A stretch of 18,179 nucleotides of DNA from an uncultured Roseburia sp. (GCA_947070915.1 CAMTDY010000039.1:1-18179), one strand, 5' to 3'; numbered from the stretch's first letter, positions 8,179 through 16,400 are shown. Made by a program: numbers and translations. Notes: generated by a model not told the origin, from the sequence alone.

Positions 8179-8237
8179 CGTTTCCTCCAATCGTAAACGC
8201 TCCCGACACCTTATTATCTATGTCATTATTCTGTAGT

Positions 8238-8283
8238 AAAAAGCGCACAAACCACAATGATCTCACCATCGTAATCTGTGCAC
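8238..8283 (-). terminator. 18-bp leader hairpin plus U5: greA terminator or citrate synthase attenuator
   Basis: In minus-strand RNA bases 8283-8266 pair with 8260-8243 without a single mismatch (18 pairs, about six of them G-U), closing a 5-nt UGAGA loop. Five U follow directly (8242-8238). The many G-U pairs become A-C mismatches on the other strand, so only the minus transcript folds. It lies 43 bp after the greA stop, a normal terminator place, but also begins exactly at the expected +1 of the citrate synthase promoter. It may thus both end greA transcripts and act on the citrate synthase leader. Confidence 0.75.
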
Positions 8284-8289
8284 AAAAAC

Positions 8290-8318
8290 ATTATAGCAGA
8301 TTTTTTTATTCTTTGCAA
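8290..8318 (-). promoter_or_regulatory. Citrate synthase promoter (sigma-A type)
   Basis: On the minus strand TTGCAA (8313-8318), an exact 17-bp spacer and TATAAT (8290-8295). The expected start is near 8283, giving a leader of about 105 nt. It is placed between the greA stop (8326) and the U5 hairpin. Confidence 0.8.
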
Positions 8319-8325
8319 ATAATGG

Positions 8326-8826
8326 TTAAAATTTCCGGATCTGCTCCGACTCATCGTCACTCTTCCGTATCTCCCGGATCTGTAAATAATAGCCGGCTCC
8401 GGCACTCACTTCTACCTTCACCCGGTCCCCGGCCCTGTGTTTCATCAACGCTTTCCCCACCGGAGATTCTATGCTGATCATATGGTTTCTGGCATCGCTT
8501 CGCACCGTGGTGACGATCTTATATTCTTCCTCACAGTCCTCTTCTTCAAACCAGACCCTCACCGTATCATTGAGCCCCACTTCCTGCTCCGTAGAGTCGT
8601 CCTCTACGATCTGGGCGGTCTTGATCATCCGCTCTAAATAGCGGATACGGCTCTCGTTCTCATTCTTATATTTTTTCGCCGCCTTATACTCAAAGTTCTC
8701 ACTCAGATCCCCATGGGCCCTTGCTTCTTTTACGTCCTCCAGCGCCTCTTTGCGCACCACCAGCTTACGGTGTTCGATCTCCTGCTCCATTTTTTCAATG
8801 TCTTTTCTGGTCAGTTTGTCGTACAT
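8326..8826 (-). CDS. greA: GreA/GreB-family transcript cleavage factor
   Basis: Binds the RNA polymerase secondary channel and stimulates cleavage of backtracked RNA. 166 residues. The N-terminal antiparallel coiled coil (about 5-75) has the tip motif HGDLSEN with the two acidic residues Asp40 and Glu43 that hold the catalytic metal. The C-terminal FKBP-like domain covers about 80-155, with SPVGKALM at 121-128. The final ten or so residues are an extra charged tail. ATG 8826 is preferred because GAGG lies 6 nt upstream; the in-frame ATG at 8838 has no ribosome site. GreA-type function is more likely than GreB, but a paralogue cannot be excluded. Confidence 0.92.
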   Translation of the reverse strand: MYDKLTRKDIEKMEQEIEHRKLVVRKEALEDVKEARAHGDLSENFEYKAAKKYKNENESRIRYLERMIKTAQIVEDDSTEQEVGLNDTVRVWFEEEDCEEEYKIVTTVRSDARNHMISIESPVGKALMKHRAGDRVKVEVSAGAGYYLQIREIRKSDDESEQIRKF

Positions 8827-8842
8827 GATCCCCCTCATTTCT

Positions 8843-8875
8843 GCACTGTATTTATCGGATCAATAATGACAGTGC
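8843..8875 (-). promoter_or_regulatory. greA leader stem-loop or operator at +1
   Basis: Perfect 7-bp inverted repeat GCACTGT / ACAGTGC separated by 19 nt, between the greA promoter and its ribosome site. Its 5' base (8875) lies 7 nt after the -10 box, exactly where transcription should start. It could be a 5' end-protecting hairpin or a repressor site. Confidence 0.5.
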
Positions 8876-8881
8876 TATCAT

Positions 8882-8911
8882 ATTATAGCTTTTTTTATGT
8901 TTATCTGTCCA
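8882..8911 (-). promoter_or_regulatory. greA promoter (sigma-A type)
   Basis: On the minus strand TGGACA (8906-8911), an 18-bp spacer, and TATAAT (8882-8887). Expected start near 8875, leader of about 49 nt. Confidence 0.75.
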
Positions 8912-8940
8912 GAGTTTTTTCACATTGGAGGGCAAAAAAC

Positions 8941-9104
8941 TAGTGTACTGACCTGTTGGCATTTAGTATAACTGCGCAGAATATTTGGTCATCTGTAAGG
9001 CGGATTTTCGACGGCGTAGCGGTGGCTACGGCTAGAAAATCCAACGTAACAGATGGGCAAACAGACAAGCAGGTTTGCTTAATTACCAACAGGTCAGCAC
9101 ACTA
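8941..9104. mobile_element. Long palindromic MITE-like element, TA-flanked (element A)
   Basis: A 164-bp foldback element with no gene. Its terminal inverted repeats, extended to 8938-8959 and 9086-9107, match in 21 of 22 positions. The ends read TA-GTGTACTGACCTG and CAGGTCAGCACAC-TA, and CTAG occurs at both borders. Inside are further nested inverted repeats: ATCTGT (8991-8996) with ACAGAT (9049-9054), GGATTTTC (9003-9010) with GAAAATCC (9035-9042), and GTAGC/GCTAC around a 4-nt GGTG loop (9016-9029). The whole unit could fold as one long arm. It shares its outermost 8 bases with element B, differing at one A/G position. Confidence 0.72.
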
Positions 9105-9170
9105 GTTCTATCTTTCATATTTCTTGTTTCCATTTATTACCTATTGCTTGTTTCCTGATTGTGTTAAAAA

Positions 9171-9179
9171 TGATATAAT
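9171..9179 (+). promoter_or_regulatory. Extended -10 promoter of the ABC transporter operon leader
   Basis: TGATATAAT: perfect TATAAT (9174-9179) with the extended TGn element (9171-9173). No convincing -35 box at 16-18 bp. The expected start near 9186 leaves a leader of about 277 nt before the first ABC gene. Confidence 0.55.
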
Positions 9180-9191
9180 GGAAAAGTACAA

Positions 9192-9226
9192 ATTCAAACA
9201 GCAGCACTTTAATAGTTGGTTTGAAT
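9192..9226 (+). repeat. 8-bp inverted repeat just after the extended -10 promoter
   Basis: ATTCAAAC (9192-9199) and GTTTGAAT (9219-9226), perfect, spaced 19 nt, starting 13 nt after the -10 box. Could be a leader hairpin or a dyad operator; no T run follows. Confidence 0.45.
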
Positions 9227-9397
9227 GAGTGGGATCTAACGATTTATGATTATAAGTATAGGCAGATATTTACGCTTCCAAAAAACACTACGACTGTCAA
9301 ATATCCATCTTGTAAATCCGGCAAATGGGCAAAACTCCGTCTGACGGCCGGTTCAAGCAGGGCAACAGGTACTGGAACTATTTCAAATGAGTTTTAG
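9221..9397 (+). other. Possible small ORF or pseudogene remnant in the ABC operon leader
   Basis: Open frame of 58 codons from a TTG at 9221 to a TAG at 9395; the frame stays open back to 9180. There is no clear ribosome site and no signal peptide. The predicted peptide is polar with alternating hydrophobic residues, one cysteine (KYPSCKSGKWAKLRL) and a Gly/Thr/Ser-rich end ATGTGTISNEF. This looks like the beta-rich C-terminus of a small exported protein rather than random sequence. The end faintly recalls lactococcin-972-type peptides, which often precede ABC genes, but that is weak. I would treat it as a fragment whose 5' part is lost. The rest of 9105-9462 holds only the promoter and dyads listed. 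Confidence 0.25.
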
Positions 9398-9405
9398 TAA
9401 TCAAG

Positions 9406-9444
9406 TTTTACAGGGAAATGTTATAACGACATTTCCCTGTAAAA
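9406..9444 (+). promoter_or_regulatory. 16-bp perfect dyad just upstream of the ABC operon start
   Basis: The arm 9406-9421 is the exact reverse complement of 9429-9444, with a 7-nt centre TATAACG. The core is ACAGGGAAATGT / ACATTTCCCTGT. The arms begin with T4 and end with A4, the opposite of a terminator. The repeat ends 6 bp before the AGGAGGAG ribosome site. The centre together with preceding bases reads TGTTATAAC, an extended -10-like sequence, so the dyad could be an operator across a second promoter, or an RNA hairpin controlling translation. Confidence 0.6.
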
Positions 9445-9462
9445 AAATCTAGGAGGAGAATC

Positions 9463-11256
9463 ATGTTTTTCCTTAAATGCAAACAGTTTTTCAAATCACC
9501 AGTTCTGGTTCTGGCAGCTGTTCTCTATTTTACCTGGATCATAAAAAAACTATTACCTGGCATGATCTCCGAAGAAGGCTCCGTCGCGGATGCGATGACC
9601 TTCCCTCTGGTTTTTATTCCAGTATCTTTTGTGTTTTTTATGTTTTTTTCCTATGCGCTTTTTTCCAGAGAAAGCAAAAGCAAAGTAAATGAAGTTATCC
9701 TGACATGCAGAAATGGTAAAGTAAGAAGCTGCTTTTGTGATCTTGGCCTGATCCTTGCCATCAATGCCTTCCTGCTGCTGCTATTTATTCTGTATCTGGG
9801 ACTACAGAGCAGAAAAGCGTTAGGCTCTGTACAAATGGATGTGCTCTGGTTTGGGATCCGCTGTTATCTGATCCATATCATTTTAGTAAATATATTTGCC
9901 GCCTTGACCGGTATGGCAGTTTCCCTTATCAAAAACGAGATCAAGGCATTTGCCGTTATGATCCTTCTCTGCTGTTGTTTTAGTCAGTTTTTTCTGGAGT
10001 CTTTTTATAGGCTGACAGGAGATGATCTGGATCTGCAGCATATGATGGATCTCTTTGGACTGACCACCAGAATGTATCATGCCGCACCGGATTATGATTA
10101 TATTTTTTCTATCGAGAGTGTTGACCTGCAGCGCATCCTGTTCTGGATTTTCCTGGTGCTTACCATCTTAATCTATCATTTGTCACAAAGAAAAAAACGG
10201 TTCTTTGCCTCCTGCTGTGGAGCCGTTACGGTGTTGCTTTTTGTTTTGTATATGCTACCAAATGGCGCCAGCTATATAAATATGAATGCAGAAAACATTT
10301 CGGATGCCTATGATGAAGACTACAACTATTATGCCACACATACGGAGCAGGCCGGCAGTTTGGAACGTCATGAATCAGAGGAAGATTTTAAGATCACGAA
10401 GTATGTGGCAGACATTCAAGTGAACCGGATCTTAAAAGCCGATGTGGAGGTTTATGTGGATAAGCCAGAACTGGAAACTTATATGTTTTCCCTGCGCCAT
10501 GAATACAGTGTTACCTCTGTTGAGGACGAATGTGGGGAACAGGTAAACTATCGCCAGGAAGGCGACTGGATCACCCTTCAGCTGGAGGACGCCGGGAAAC
10601 ATTCTAAATTTGTTTTCCATTATCAGGGGGCCTCCAAGAAATTTTATTCAACATCCCAGGCGCTCCGTCTGCCTGCCTATTTGGCTTACCTTCCCTTTTC
10701 AGGGAAAAGATATCTGTTTCTGGACTTTGTACAAAAATACGGAGACCAAGATACATCCCTGGTTTTGTATAAAGGACCTACACTAGAAGGACCTGGTTAT
10801 AAAACAGAATACGATATTACGGTTGACAGTGGCCTAAAACTATACAGCAATCTGCCGGAAATAGAGTCCAACCATTTTTACGGTATCAGTGATGGCGTTA
10901 CTCTGATGGCAAATACTTTTTTAGAGGAGGAAGAGATATCCGGTGTAAGAGTGGTGCATTCAAAAGCAGATCCGGGATATTTCCCAAAAGTAAAACCCGA
11001 TTATGATGAAAGAAAAAAATGGAGAACTTTTATAGCTGAAAATGATCTGCAGGGAAAGACGATTTTTGCACTGGGGGTCGTACATGGATCGGAGGATAGT
11101 TATAGATATTTTGGCGAGGATCACCTTGTGCTGATGGCTCCCTGTACAGACCAGTACCAGAACTATCTAAAAACCGGGAAGCACCCCTATTATGAGGAAT
11201 TGACGGAGGAAGAAATATTAAAGGACCTGGAACCTCTTAACAATATCACAGAGTAG
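9463..11256 (+). CDS. ABC-2-type permease with large C-terminal extracellular domain
   Basis: 597 residues. About seven membrane helices are seen at 13-32, 46-66, 91-113, 129-152, 160-181, 223-241 and 248-266. A soluble region of about 330 residues follows. Within it, about 308-390 has strands such as MFSLRHEYSVTSV and WITLQLED ending in FVFHYQG, followed by LRLPAYLAYLPF. This resembles the N-terminal saddle domain of M1 aminopeptidases, which occurs fused to ABC permeases in some bacteria. No HEXXH zinc motif is present, so no peptidase is predicted. The start has AGGAGGAG 4 nt upstream. It heads a tight operon with an ATPase and a second membrane protein. Substrate unknown; a role in peptide export, immunity or envelope stress is inference. 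Confidence 0.8.
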   Translation: MFFLKCKQFFKSPVLVLAAVLYFTWIIKKLLPGMISEEGSVADAMTFPLVFIPVSFVFFMFFSYALFSRESKSKVNEVILTCRNGKVRSCFCDLGLILAINAFLLLLFILYLGLQSRKALGSVQMDVLWFGIRCYLIHIILVNIFAALTGMAVSLIKNEIKAFAVMILLCCCFSQFFLESFYRLTGDDLDLQHMMDLFGLTTRMYHAAPDYDYIFSIESVDLQRILFWIFLVLTILIYHLSQRKKRFFASCCGAVTVLLFVLYMLPNGASYINMNAENISDAYDEDYNYYATHTEQAGSLERHESEEDFKITKYVADIQVNRILKADVEVYVDKPELETYMFSLRHEYSVTSVEDECGEQVNYRQEGDWITLQLEDAGKHSKFVFHYQGASKKFYSTSQALRLPAYLAYLPFSGKRYLFLDFVQKYGDQDTSLVLYKGPTLEGPGYKTEYDITVDSGLKLYSNLPEIESNHFYGISDGVTLMANTFLEEEEISGVRVVHSKADPGYFPKVKPDYDERKKWRTFIAENDLQGKTIFALGVVHGSEDSYRYFGEDHLVLMAPCTDQYQNYLKTGKHPYYEELTEEEILKDLEPLNNITE

Positions 11257-11278
11257 ACAGATAAGGAGATTGGGGATT

Positions 11279-12121
11279 GTGATAGAAATCAAACATTTGT
11301 GTAAAAATTTTGGAAGGAAAAAGGTTTTAAAAAATATCGATTGTGAACTCAGTGAAGGGGTTTACGGACTGCTGGGGCCGAATGGCTCTGGAAAGACGAC
11401 GCTGATGAGGTGTCTGACGAATCTGTATCCATTGACCTCCGGTGAGATCCGGATCAATGGAATTTCCTCCAAACGGGGAAGTAAGCTCCGCATAGGCTAT
11501 CTTCCGCAGTTTTTTGGACTGTATAAAGAATTAACGGTAAAAGATTCCATGCGGCTCTTTTGTAATCTGAAAAAGGTAAAAGGCTCAGATGAAAAAGAAA
11601 TCATTGAGAAGTGCCTGGAAGCTGTAAATATGAGCCAGTATCAGGACATCTCGGGAAGGAAATTATCCGGCGGGATGATCCGCCGGGTGGGGATCGCCCA
11701 GGCGCTGATCCATGAACCGGAACTGGTTTTGTTCGACGAGCCCACCGCCGGACTGGACCCGGAGGAACGGATGCATTTTAAAAAGGTGATATCCCAGCTG
11801 GGCAAAAAGGAAACGGTGCTTATCTCCACCCATATCGTAGAGGATATCGAGGCGAGCTGTGACCGTGTGATCGTAATGAACCACGGGGAGATCTGCTGTG
11901 TTCTCAGCTGCAAAGAGCTTGTCGGTATCGCAGAAGGTAAAGTTTATGCGTGTAAAAAGGGAGATGAACAGCAGATCCATGGTGAGTATTTTATAGAGAA
12001 ACAGTATGAAGAAGATGGCGGAATTTATTACCGCATCCTGACGAATGAGGCCAGTGAGGTGCTGACGCCGGCAGCACCAGCTCTTGAGGATGGTTATATG
12101 TGTGTCATAAAGGAGATATAG
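11279..12121 (+). CDS. ABC transporter ATP-binding protein
   Basis: Powers the transporter formed with the flanking membrane proteins. 280 residues: Walker A GPNGSGKTT (33-41), Q-loop Gln77 in YLPQ, signature LSGGM (129-133), Walker B LVLFDEP with Asp153 and Glu154, then AGLDP, and switch His185 in STHIVED. After about residue 205 comes a C-terminal extension typical of ABC-2-type exporters. GTG at 11279 is preferred: AAGGAG is 10 nt upstream. The TTG at 11270 directly abuts that site. The gene starts 22 bp after the permease stop. Closest in style to NatA/CcmA-type ATPases; the cargo is not readable. Confidence 0.93.
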   Translation: MIEIKHLCKNFGRKKVLKNIDCELSEGVYGLLGPNGSGKTTLMRCLTNLYPLTSGEIRINGISSKRGSKLRIGYLPQFFGLYKELTVKDSMRLFCNLKKVKGSDEKEIIEKCLEAVNMSQYQDISGRKLSGGMIRRVGIAQALIHEPELVLFDEPTAGLDPEERMHFKKVISQLGKKETVLISTHIVEDIEASCDRVIVMNHGEICCVLSCKELVGIAEGKVYACKKGDEQQIHGEYFIEKQYEEDGGIYYRILTNEASEVLTPAAPALEDGYMCVIKEI

Positions 12122-12134
12122 GAGACGATAGAAT

Positions 12135-12785
12135 ATGATGAAACGATTCTGGCTGCAGTCAAAAGGAATGGGAATTATGTTTTTTCTGCCAATACTTGGC
12201 TATCTTTTATTTATTCCATTTTGCGTCATGATCTTAAATAGAAATATAGAGGAAGCAGAACAGAGATTCTTTACAACGCAGCGTATGTGTTATCAGTTTA
12301 TCCCCATCTTATCGACGATCTGGATGTATATGTTCCAAAAGGAATATGTGGAAGGGGAGGGCCGGGAAATCCTCATACTGGGGAGAAAGATCCCCCTGTT
12401 CAGTTTCATATACTGGATCCTGAACCTGCCCTTTATCTGGGCTTCCCTACATATACTGGAAGATACAGAAGGGTACCGCGAAGATCTGTTTTATGAAATG
12501 CTGGTGGCCAGCTTCATGATCTGCGGCCTTGTATTCTTTTTAAACTTTGCCATAAGCAGCATCGCGCTGTCGATCCTTCTTGTCGTCCTCTACATCTGGT
12601 TATCTAATGTCGATATTGAGAACGTGCTTGTTTTCCGTGACGGCCTGCAGGATGTCCAGCAGGCATCCCAATATCTTTATGTGGTTTTGAAGGGCGGAGG
12701 CCTGATGAGCGGACAGGCGGCGGTATATACAGCCATGGGCGCGCTGTTCTGGCTGTGCGGTCTGTTTAAAGCCAGAAGGCTGTAG
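12135..12785 (+). CDS. Small ABC-associated membrane protein (second permease)
   Basis: 216 residues, five to six hydrophobic segments: about 12-34, 52-66, 84-105, 119-160 (probably two helices) and 195-213. No recognised motif beyond the general ABC-2 permease look. Tandem ATGs at 12135 and 12138 follow GGAGA about 9 nt upstream, and the gene begins 13 bp after the ATPase stop. As last gene of the operon it probably pairs with the 597-residue permease as an asymmetric membrane heterodimer. No terminator is visible after it. Confidence 0.75.
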   Translation: MMKRFWLQSKGMGIMFFLPILGYLLFIPFCVMILNRNIEEAEQRFFTTQRMCYQFIPILSTIWMYMFQKEYVEGEGREILILGRKIPLFSFIYWILNLPFIWASLHILEDTEGYREDLFYEMLVASFMICGLVFFLNFAISSIALSILLVVLYIWLSNVDIENVLVFRDGLQDVQQASQYLYVVLKGGGLMSGQAAVYTAMGALFWLCGLFKARRL

Positions 12786-12833
12786 GAAAGCCAGGGGGTA
12801 GTAAGGCACATTTCAAACTTGCATATCATCGGG

Positions 12834-12842
12834 TGCTATGAT
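12834..12842 (+). promoter_or_regulatory. Extended -10 promoter of the Uma2-family gene
   Basis: TGCTATGAT: TATGAT (12837-12842) with TGn before it. No good -35 at the usual distance. Expected start near 12849. Confidence 0.45.
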
Positions 12843-12857
12843 AGACTTTTGCCATGA

Positions 12858-12889
12858 TGTTGGGGTTAAAAGGTCTTTTGCCCCCAACA
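12858..12889 (+). promoter_or_regulatory. 32-bp dyad in the leader of the Uma2-family gene
   Basis: TGTTGGGG (12858-12865) pairs exactly with CCCCAACA (12882-12889). After one mismatch and a T-G pair the inner AAAAG pairs with CTTTT, so the symmetry continues nearly to the centre. No T run follows, so it is not a terminator. It lies between the expected start site and AAAGGAAG, fitting an RNA hairpin or an operator. Confidence 0.6.
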
Positions 12890-12909
12890 GAATGAAAGGA
12901 AGTGTTATC

Positions 12910-13470
12910 ATGCCACCTGCACTAGCGCAAGAAAAACTTCATACTGTCGATGACATTTATTCCCTGCCGGATGGGCAACGTGCAGAACTGATCGATAGCC
13001 GGATCTATTACATAACGCCACCAGGCAGAAAACATCAAGAGATCTCTGGAGAACTTTTTGGCATCATCCGGGAATACATCAAATCAAAAAACGGTTCATG
13101 CAGACCATACATTGCTCCCTTTGCCGTTTTTTTAGATGAAAATGATAGGAACTATGTAGAACCAGATATCAGCGTCATATGTGATCCTGACAAGTTGAAC
13201 GACAAAGGATGCTGCGGCGCCCCAGACTGGATCATTGAGATCGTATCGCCGGGCAGCAGGCGAATGGACTATTTTACTAAACTTTTTAAATACCGCACTG
13301 CCGGCGTGCGTGAATACTGGATCGTGGATCCAGACAGAAACCGTATTACTGTATACGATTTCGAATCAGAGGATACCCAGGACTATACTTTTTCCAGCTC
13401 AGTAAAAGTCAGTATCTATGAGGATCTGATCATCGACTTCTCCGATCTTGCTGACCTGCTGGATCTCTGA
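12910..13470 (+). CDS. Uma2/DUF820-family PD-(D/E)XK nuclease-like protein
   Basis: 186 residues, the usual Uma2 length. Family landmarks in order: Glu26 in RAELIDSRIYYITPPG, then HQEISGEL, Asp86 in VEPDISVI, Glu110 in WIIEIVSPGS (the E-x-V part of the nuclease core), Lys124 or Lys127 in TKLFKY, and GVREYWIVDPDRN. The predicted active site is complete. The cellular role of the family is poorly known; such genes are often dispersed and multicopy. ATG 12910 follows AAAGGAAG by 7 nt. The in-frame ATG at 12838 would translate the promoter and dyad, so I reject it. It has its own promoter and converges on the HD-Hsp90-like gene, with 24 bp between stops. Confidence 0.88.
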   Translation: MPPALAQEKLHTVDDIYSLPDGQRAELIDSRIYYITPPGRKHQEISGELFGIIREYIKSKNGSCRPYIAPFAVFLDENDRNYVEPDISVICDPDKLNDKGCCGAPDWIIEIVSPGSRRMDYFTKLFKYRTAGVREYWIVDPDRNRITVYDFESEDTQDYTFSSSVKVSIYEDLIIDFSDLADLLDL

Positions 13471-13494
13471 GCCATACCAATAGCACGAACGGCT

Positions 13495-16400
13495 TTATAT
13501 ATTCCCCTGGTCCCACTCCTCCGCAGACCAGAAATCCCTGCTGCTTAATTCTGGAAAAGCACTTACGTCCACACCGTGATGCTCTGGCAGGGCTGTCAGT
13601 TGTCTGCGGATGCTGTTACATTTTTCTATCACTTCCTCTTCGGAATCATCGCACAGACATTCCACTATCATCTGAAACTGCCTTGGAAAGTACTGATTTA
13701 AAGGAACTGCACTGTTTAAAAGCCATGTTGCAAAAGGATGGTCAGCGGTAATCCCTCTCCGGAAAACATCCTCTGAACAACATAGATATTGACGGCTTCG
13801 GTCATTTGCTGCCCTGCAGAACATCATGGGTGGAAATAGATCATAGTCTTGTTCCATCTTATCTCCATCTTTTTCAAAAAAGGAAATCTTTTGACCCTCT
13901 TCATAGTTGATTGTCATAAGGTAGTTGTCCTGGAGATAAGCCGCCAGATATTTAAATAATATAACAGTATCATCGAAATCATAAAACTTTGTGGAAATCT
14001 TAAATATGTCATTTTTTATGCTCAATGGTTTCTGTAAATTGTTCTTAATCTCTGTTAAATAATCCCCAAGATTTTTTCTCATCCATTGATCCATTGAGGG
14101 AATCTGCGCTTCTTTCCATTCTTTCAGCGTACTATTTTTCCAGTCATCCAATTCATCCAAAGAAATTTTCATATTATTCTTTTTATACAAGCCGCAGGTC
14201 GCCAACGATACACTTAAGGGCAAACCAGAAATTCTGGATCGGCTCACTTCTACCTTAGGTTTCCACATACTTCCTAATAGAAACATTGCAAAGACTTTTT
14301 GTTGCGAATATACAACTATGTCTATAATATCACCAGCTATAATCCCCTGGTATGTATATCCAAGTTGCCCATTATCCTTATTTAACGATAATGATTCGAT
14401 AGTGGGGCATTCACAATCTTCTACGGATAATTCCATTTGCGCTATCTGTTCATGATCCCAGTAAGCTCTCCATGCTTCATACAAGTCCATCTGATCTGCA
14501 AATGGCTGCCACACCTCTCCTGGCAAATCCTCTACCTTTGGGCAGACAGATTGTTTTTCAAATTCTGATTCCAAAGCGACTATTTTCTCTAAATCAAATT
14601 TTTTATTTAAGTCTTTCCACTTCCAATCAATCAATTTTTTATTTAAATTCACACTTTCAAACCCTATTTTAAAATCCACTTTTCTCATTAATGGAGCATA
14701 CCCTTGAACCTCATAAACCTGGTCCTTCACCTTCCACTGCCGCTTTTTATCAAAATGTACATCATACTTTATGATCACCCCAGAAAAATCAGGTAAAATC
14801 TGATCCTCCTCTGTGTCTAAGGGAATTACGGTTACCGATATTTTAGGATATTGACCGCGAACAGCCGGAAAGCAGCGGTCAAATTCATCCTTTAACTTCG
14901 GAGACAACTCATAAAAATTCTCTCCTGCCACTTCGTGCACCGCCTGCATCATCTCCTCATAAGTCCGCCCTATTCTTTGATTGTTATAGTATACTGGCAC
15001 TCTGGCGCCACACAAGTACTTTTCCGTCGCCTCACGCAGATTCAAGGTGCCCAGTTTCCCCACATTCAGCCGGATCGCTATGGTGGTCCCCGGGTTATTG
15101 CGGTATCCATGCCTGTCAAAAATGTGCTCATACTCCGAACCTGGAGCTGGAAATGGCGCATCTGCCTGATGATGCCTGGACTGGTTCTTCAAGGTATAGT
15201 ATCCGCTCAGCCCCGTCACCTGCAATCGCAAACCAAAATGTAAGGTCTGGTAGGATTCCACCAGCGCCTCTTCTCTGTAATTCTTCTTAGGATCAAAATA
15301 GAGAGTGGAAACCTCAGCGCACTCCCCACAAAGAAAAGTTGACAGAAAGCCAATGCCAAAGCGGCTGATACCATTATATTTATTTGTGTGGCCATGATCT
15401 CTCAGATCCCGTTCCAATTCCTGGGAATTATAATAAGAGTTTCCTACTTTCAGAAAATACCTCTGCAGCATGCCTGCAGTCATACCTGTCCCCTGATCAT
15501 CTATACGAAACCACATATAACCATCCCGATCCGTCCATTCCCATATATCGATACGGGACTTCTCCGGAACAAAATCAGGTTCCATCTCTCCGCGGAGCAA
15601 CGTAGCGTCAATGGCATTTTGCAGCAATTCTCTTACAAAGACGTCGGAATGATCATATAAGTTTTCTCCCGTCAGAAGTTCCAGGATCTGCGTCTGATCC
15701 ATTGTCAGGCAAAAATCGCCGCTCATGTATCCGTCGGATTCTATCTCCTCTCTCATAACCGCTCTTGGAAAGGGAAATTCTTGCCGCCAGCCTGCCCTGC
15801 AATATTTTTGCAAATTAAAACAATTACCCAGCTCCTCATCAATCCAGTCCAAGAAATCCCGGACCGCATGTTCCACCCCCGGATTCGTGCATCTCGCCTT
15901 ATAAGGCAGGTCATCCCTAGAAGGCGTCGGCGGATAACGAAATCCCGCGGAAGCCTGGTGCTTGTCCCACTCCTCGCGGCTTTTCTCATTACATGCCACA
16001 TAACTGTACAATACCTTTGGTGCGCGGGTGTCATCAAAATCCAGCAGATCACCTAGACGTAGCAAAAGTGCACAAAATAAAGGATCCACATCTTCGGCAG
16101 CTAAATATTCTAATTTTTTATTGCTGTGAAGTTCTTCCGGCTTTTCACCATGCGCCTGACACACGACTAAAATACAAGCTTTGGGCACAATCTCTAAGGG
16201 AGCATTTTTAAATAATTCACTCCACTGCTCATTTTCCAGTACATCCCAAAGGCGAAAGGGGTGCAGTGTACGGAGATACCACTGCTGGTCTTCCGCCTTC
16301 CATTCTTCTACAGAACAGCCCAATAATTCCGGGCGGTACGTTCTTAAAAATTTACTGCAAGCCTCTTCCTCTTGATAATACCGCTTCTTTTCTTCCTCTG

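Noticed and set aside
8941..9104. Element A as a CRISPR or structured RNA gene
   Set aside because: It has no spaced direct repeats, and its terminal inverted repeats and TA borders, shared with a second copy, fit a mobile element better.
9406..9444. Reading the 16-bp dyad as an intrinsic terminator
   Set aside because: A-rich after and T-rich before the stem on the plus strand, and AAAAC after it on the minus strand: no U run follows in either direction.
12838..13470. Longer Uma2 gene from ATG 12838
   Set aside because: That ATG overlaps the -10 box, and the extra 24 residues cover the leader dyad; ATG 12910 has a proper ribosome site.
13471..13497. AGCC...GGCT stem followed by TTTATAT as a terminator between the convergent genes
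   Set aside because: Only 4 bp of stem with a 17-nt loop; too weak to call.
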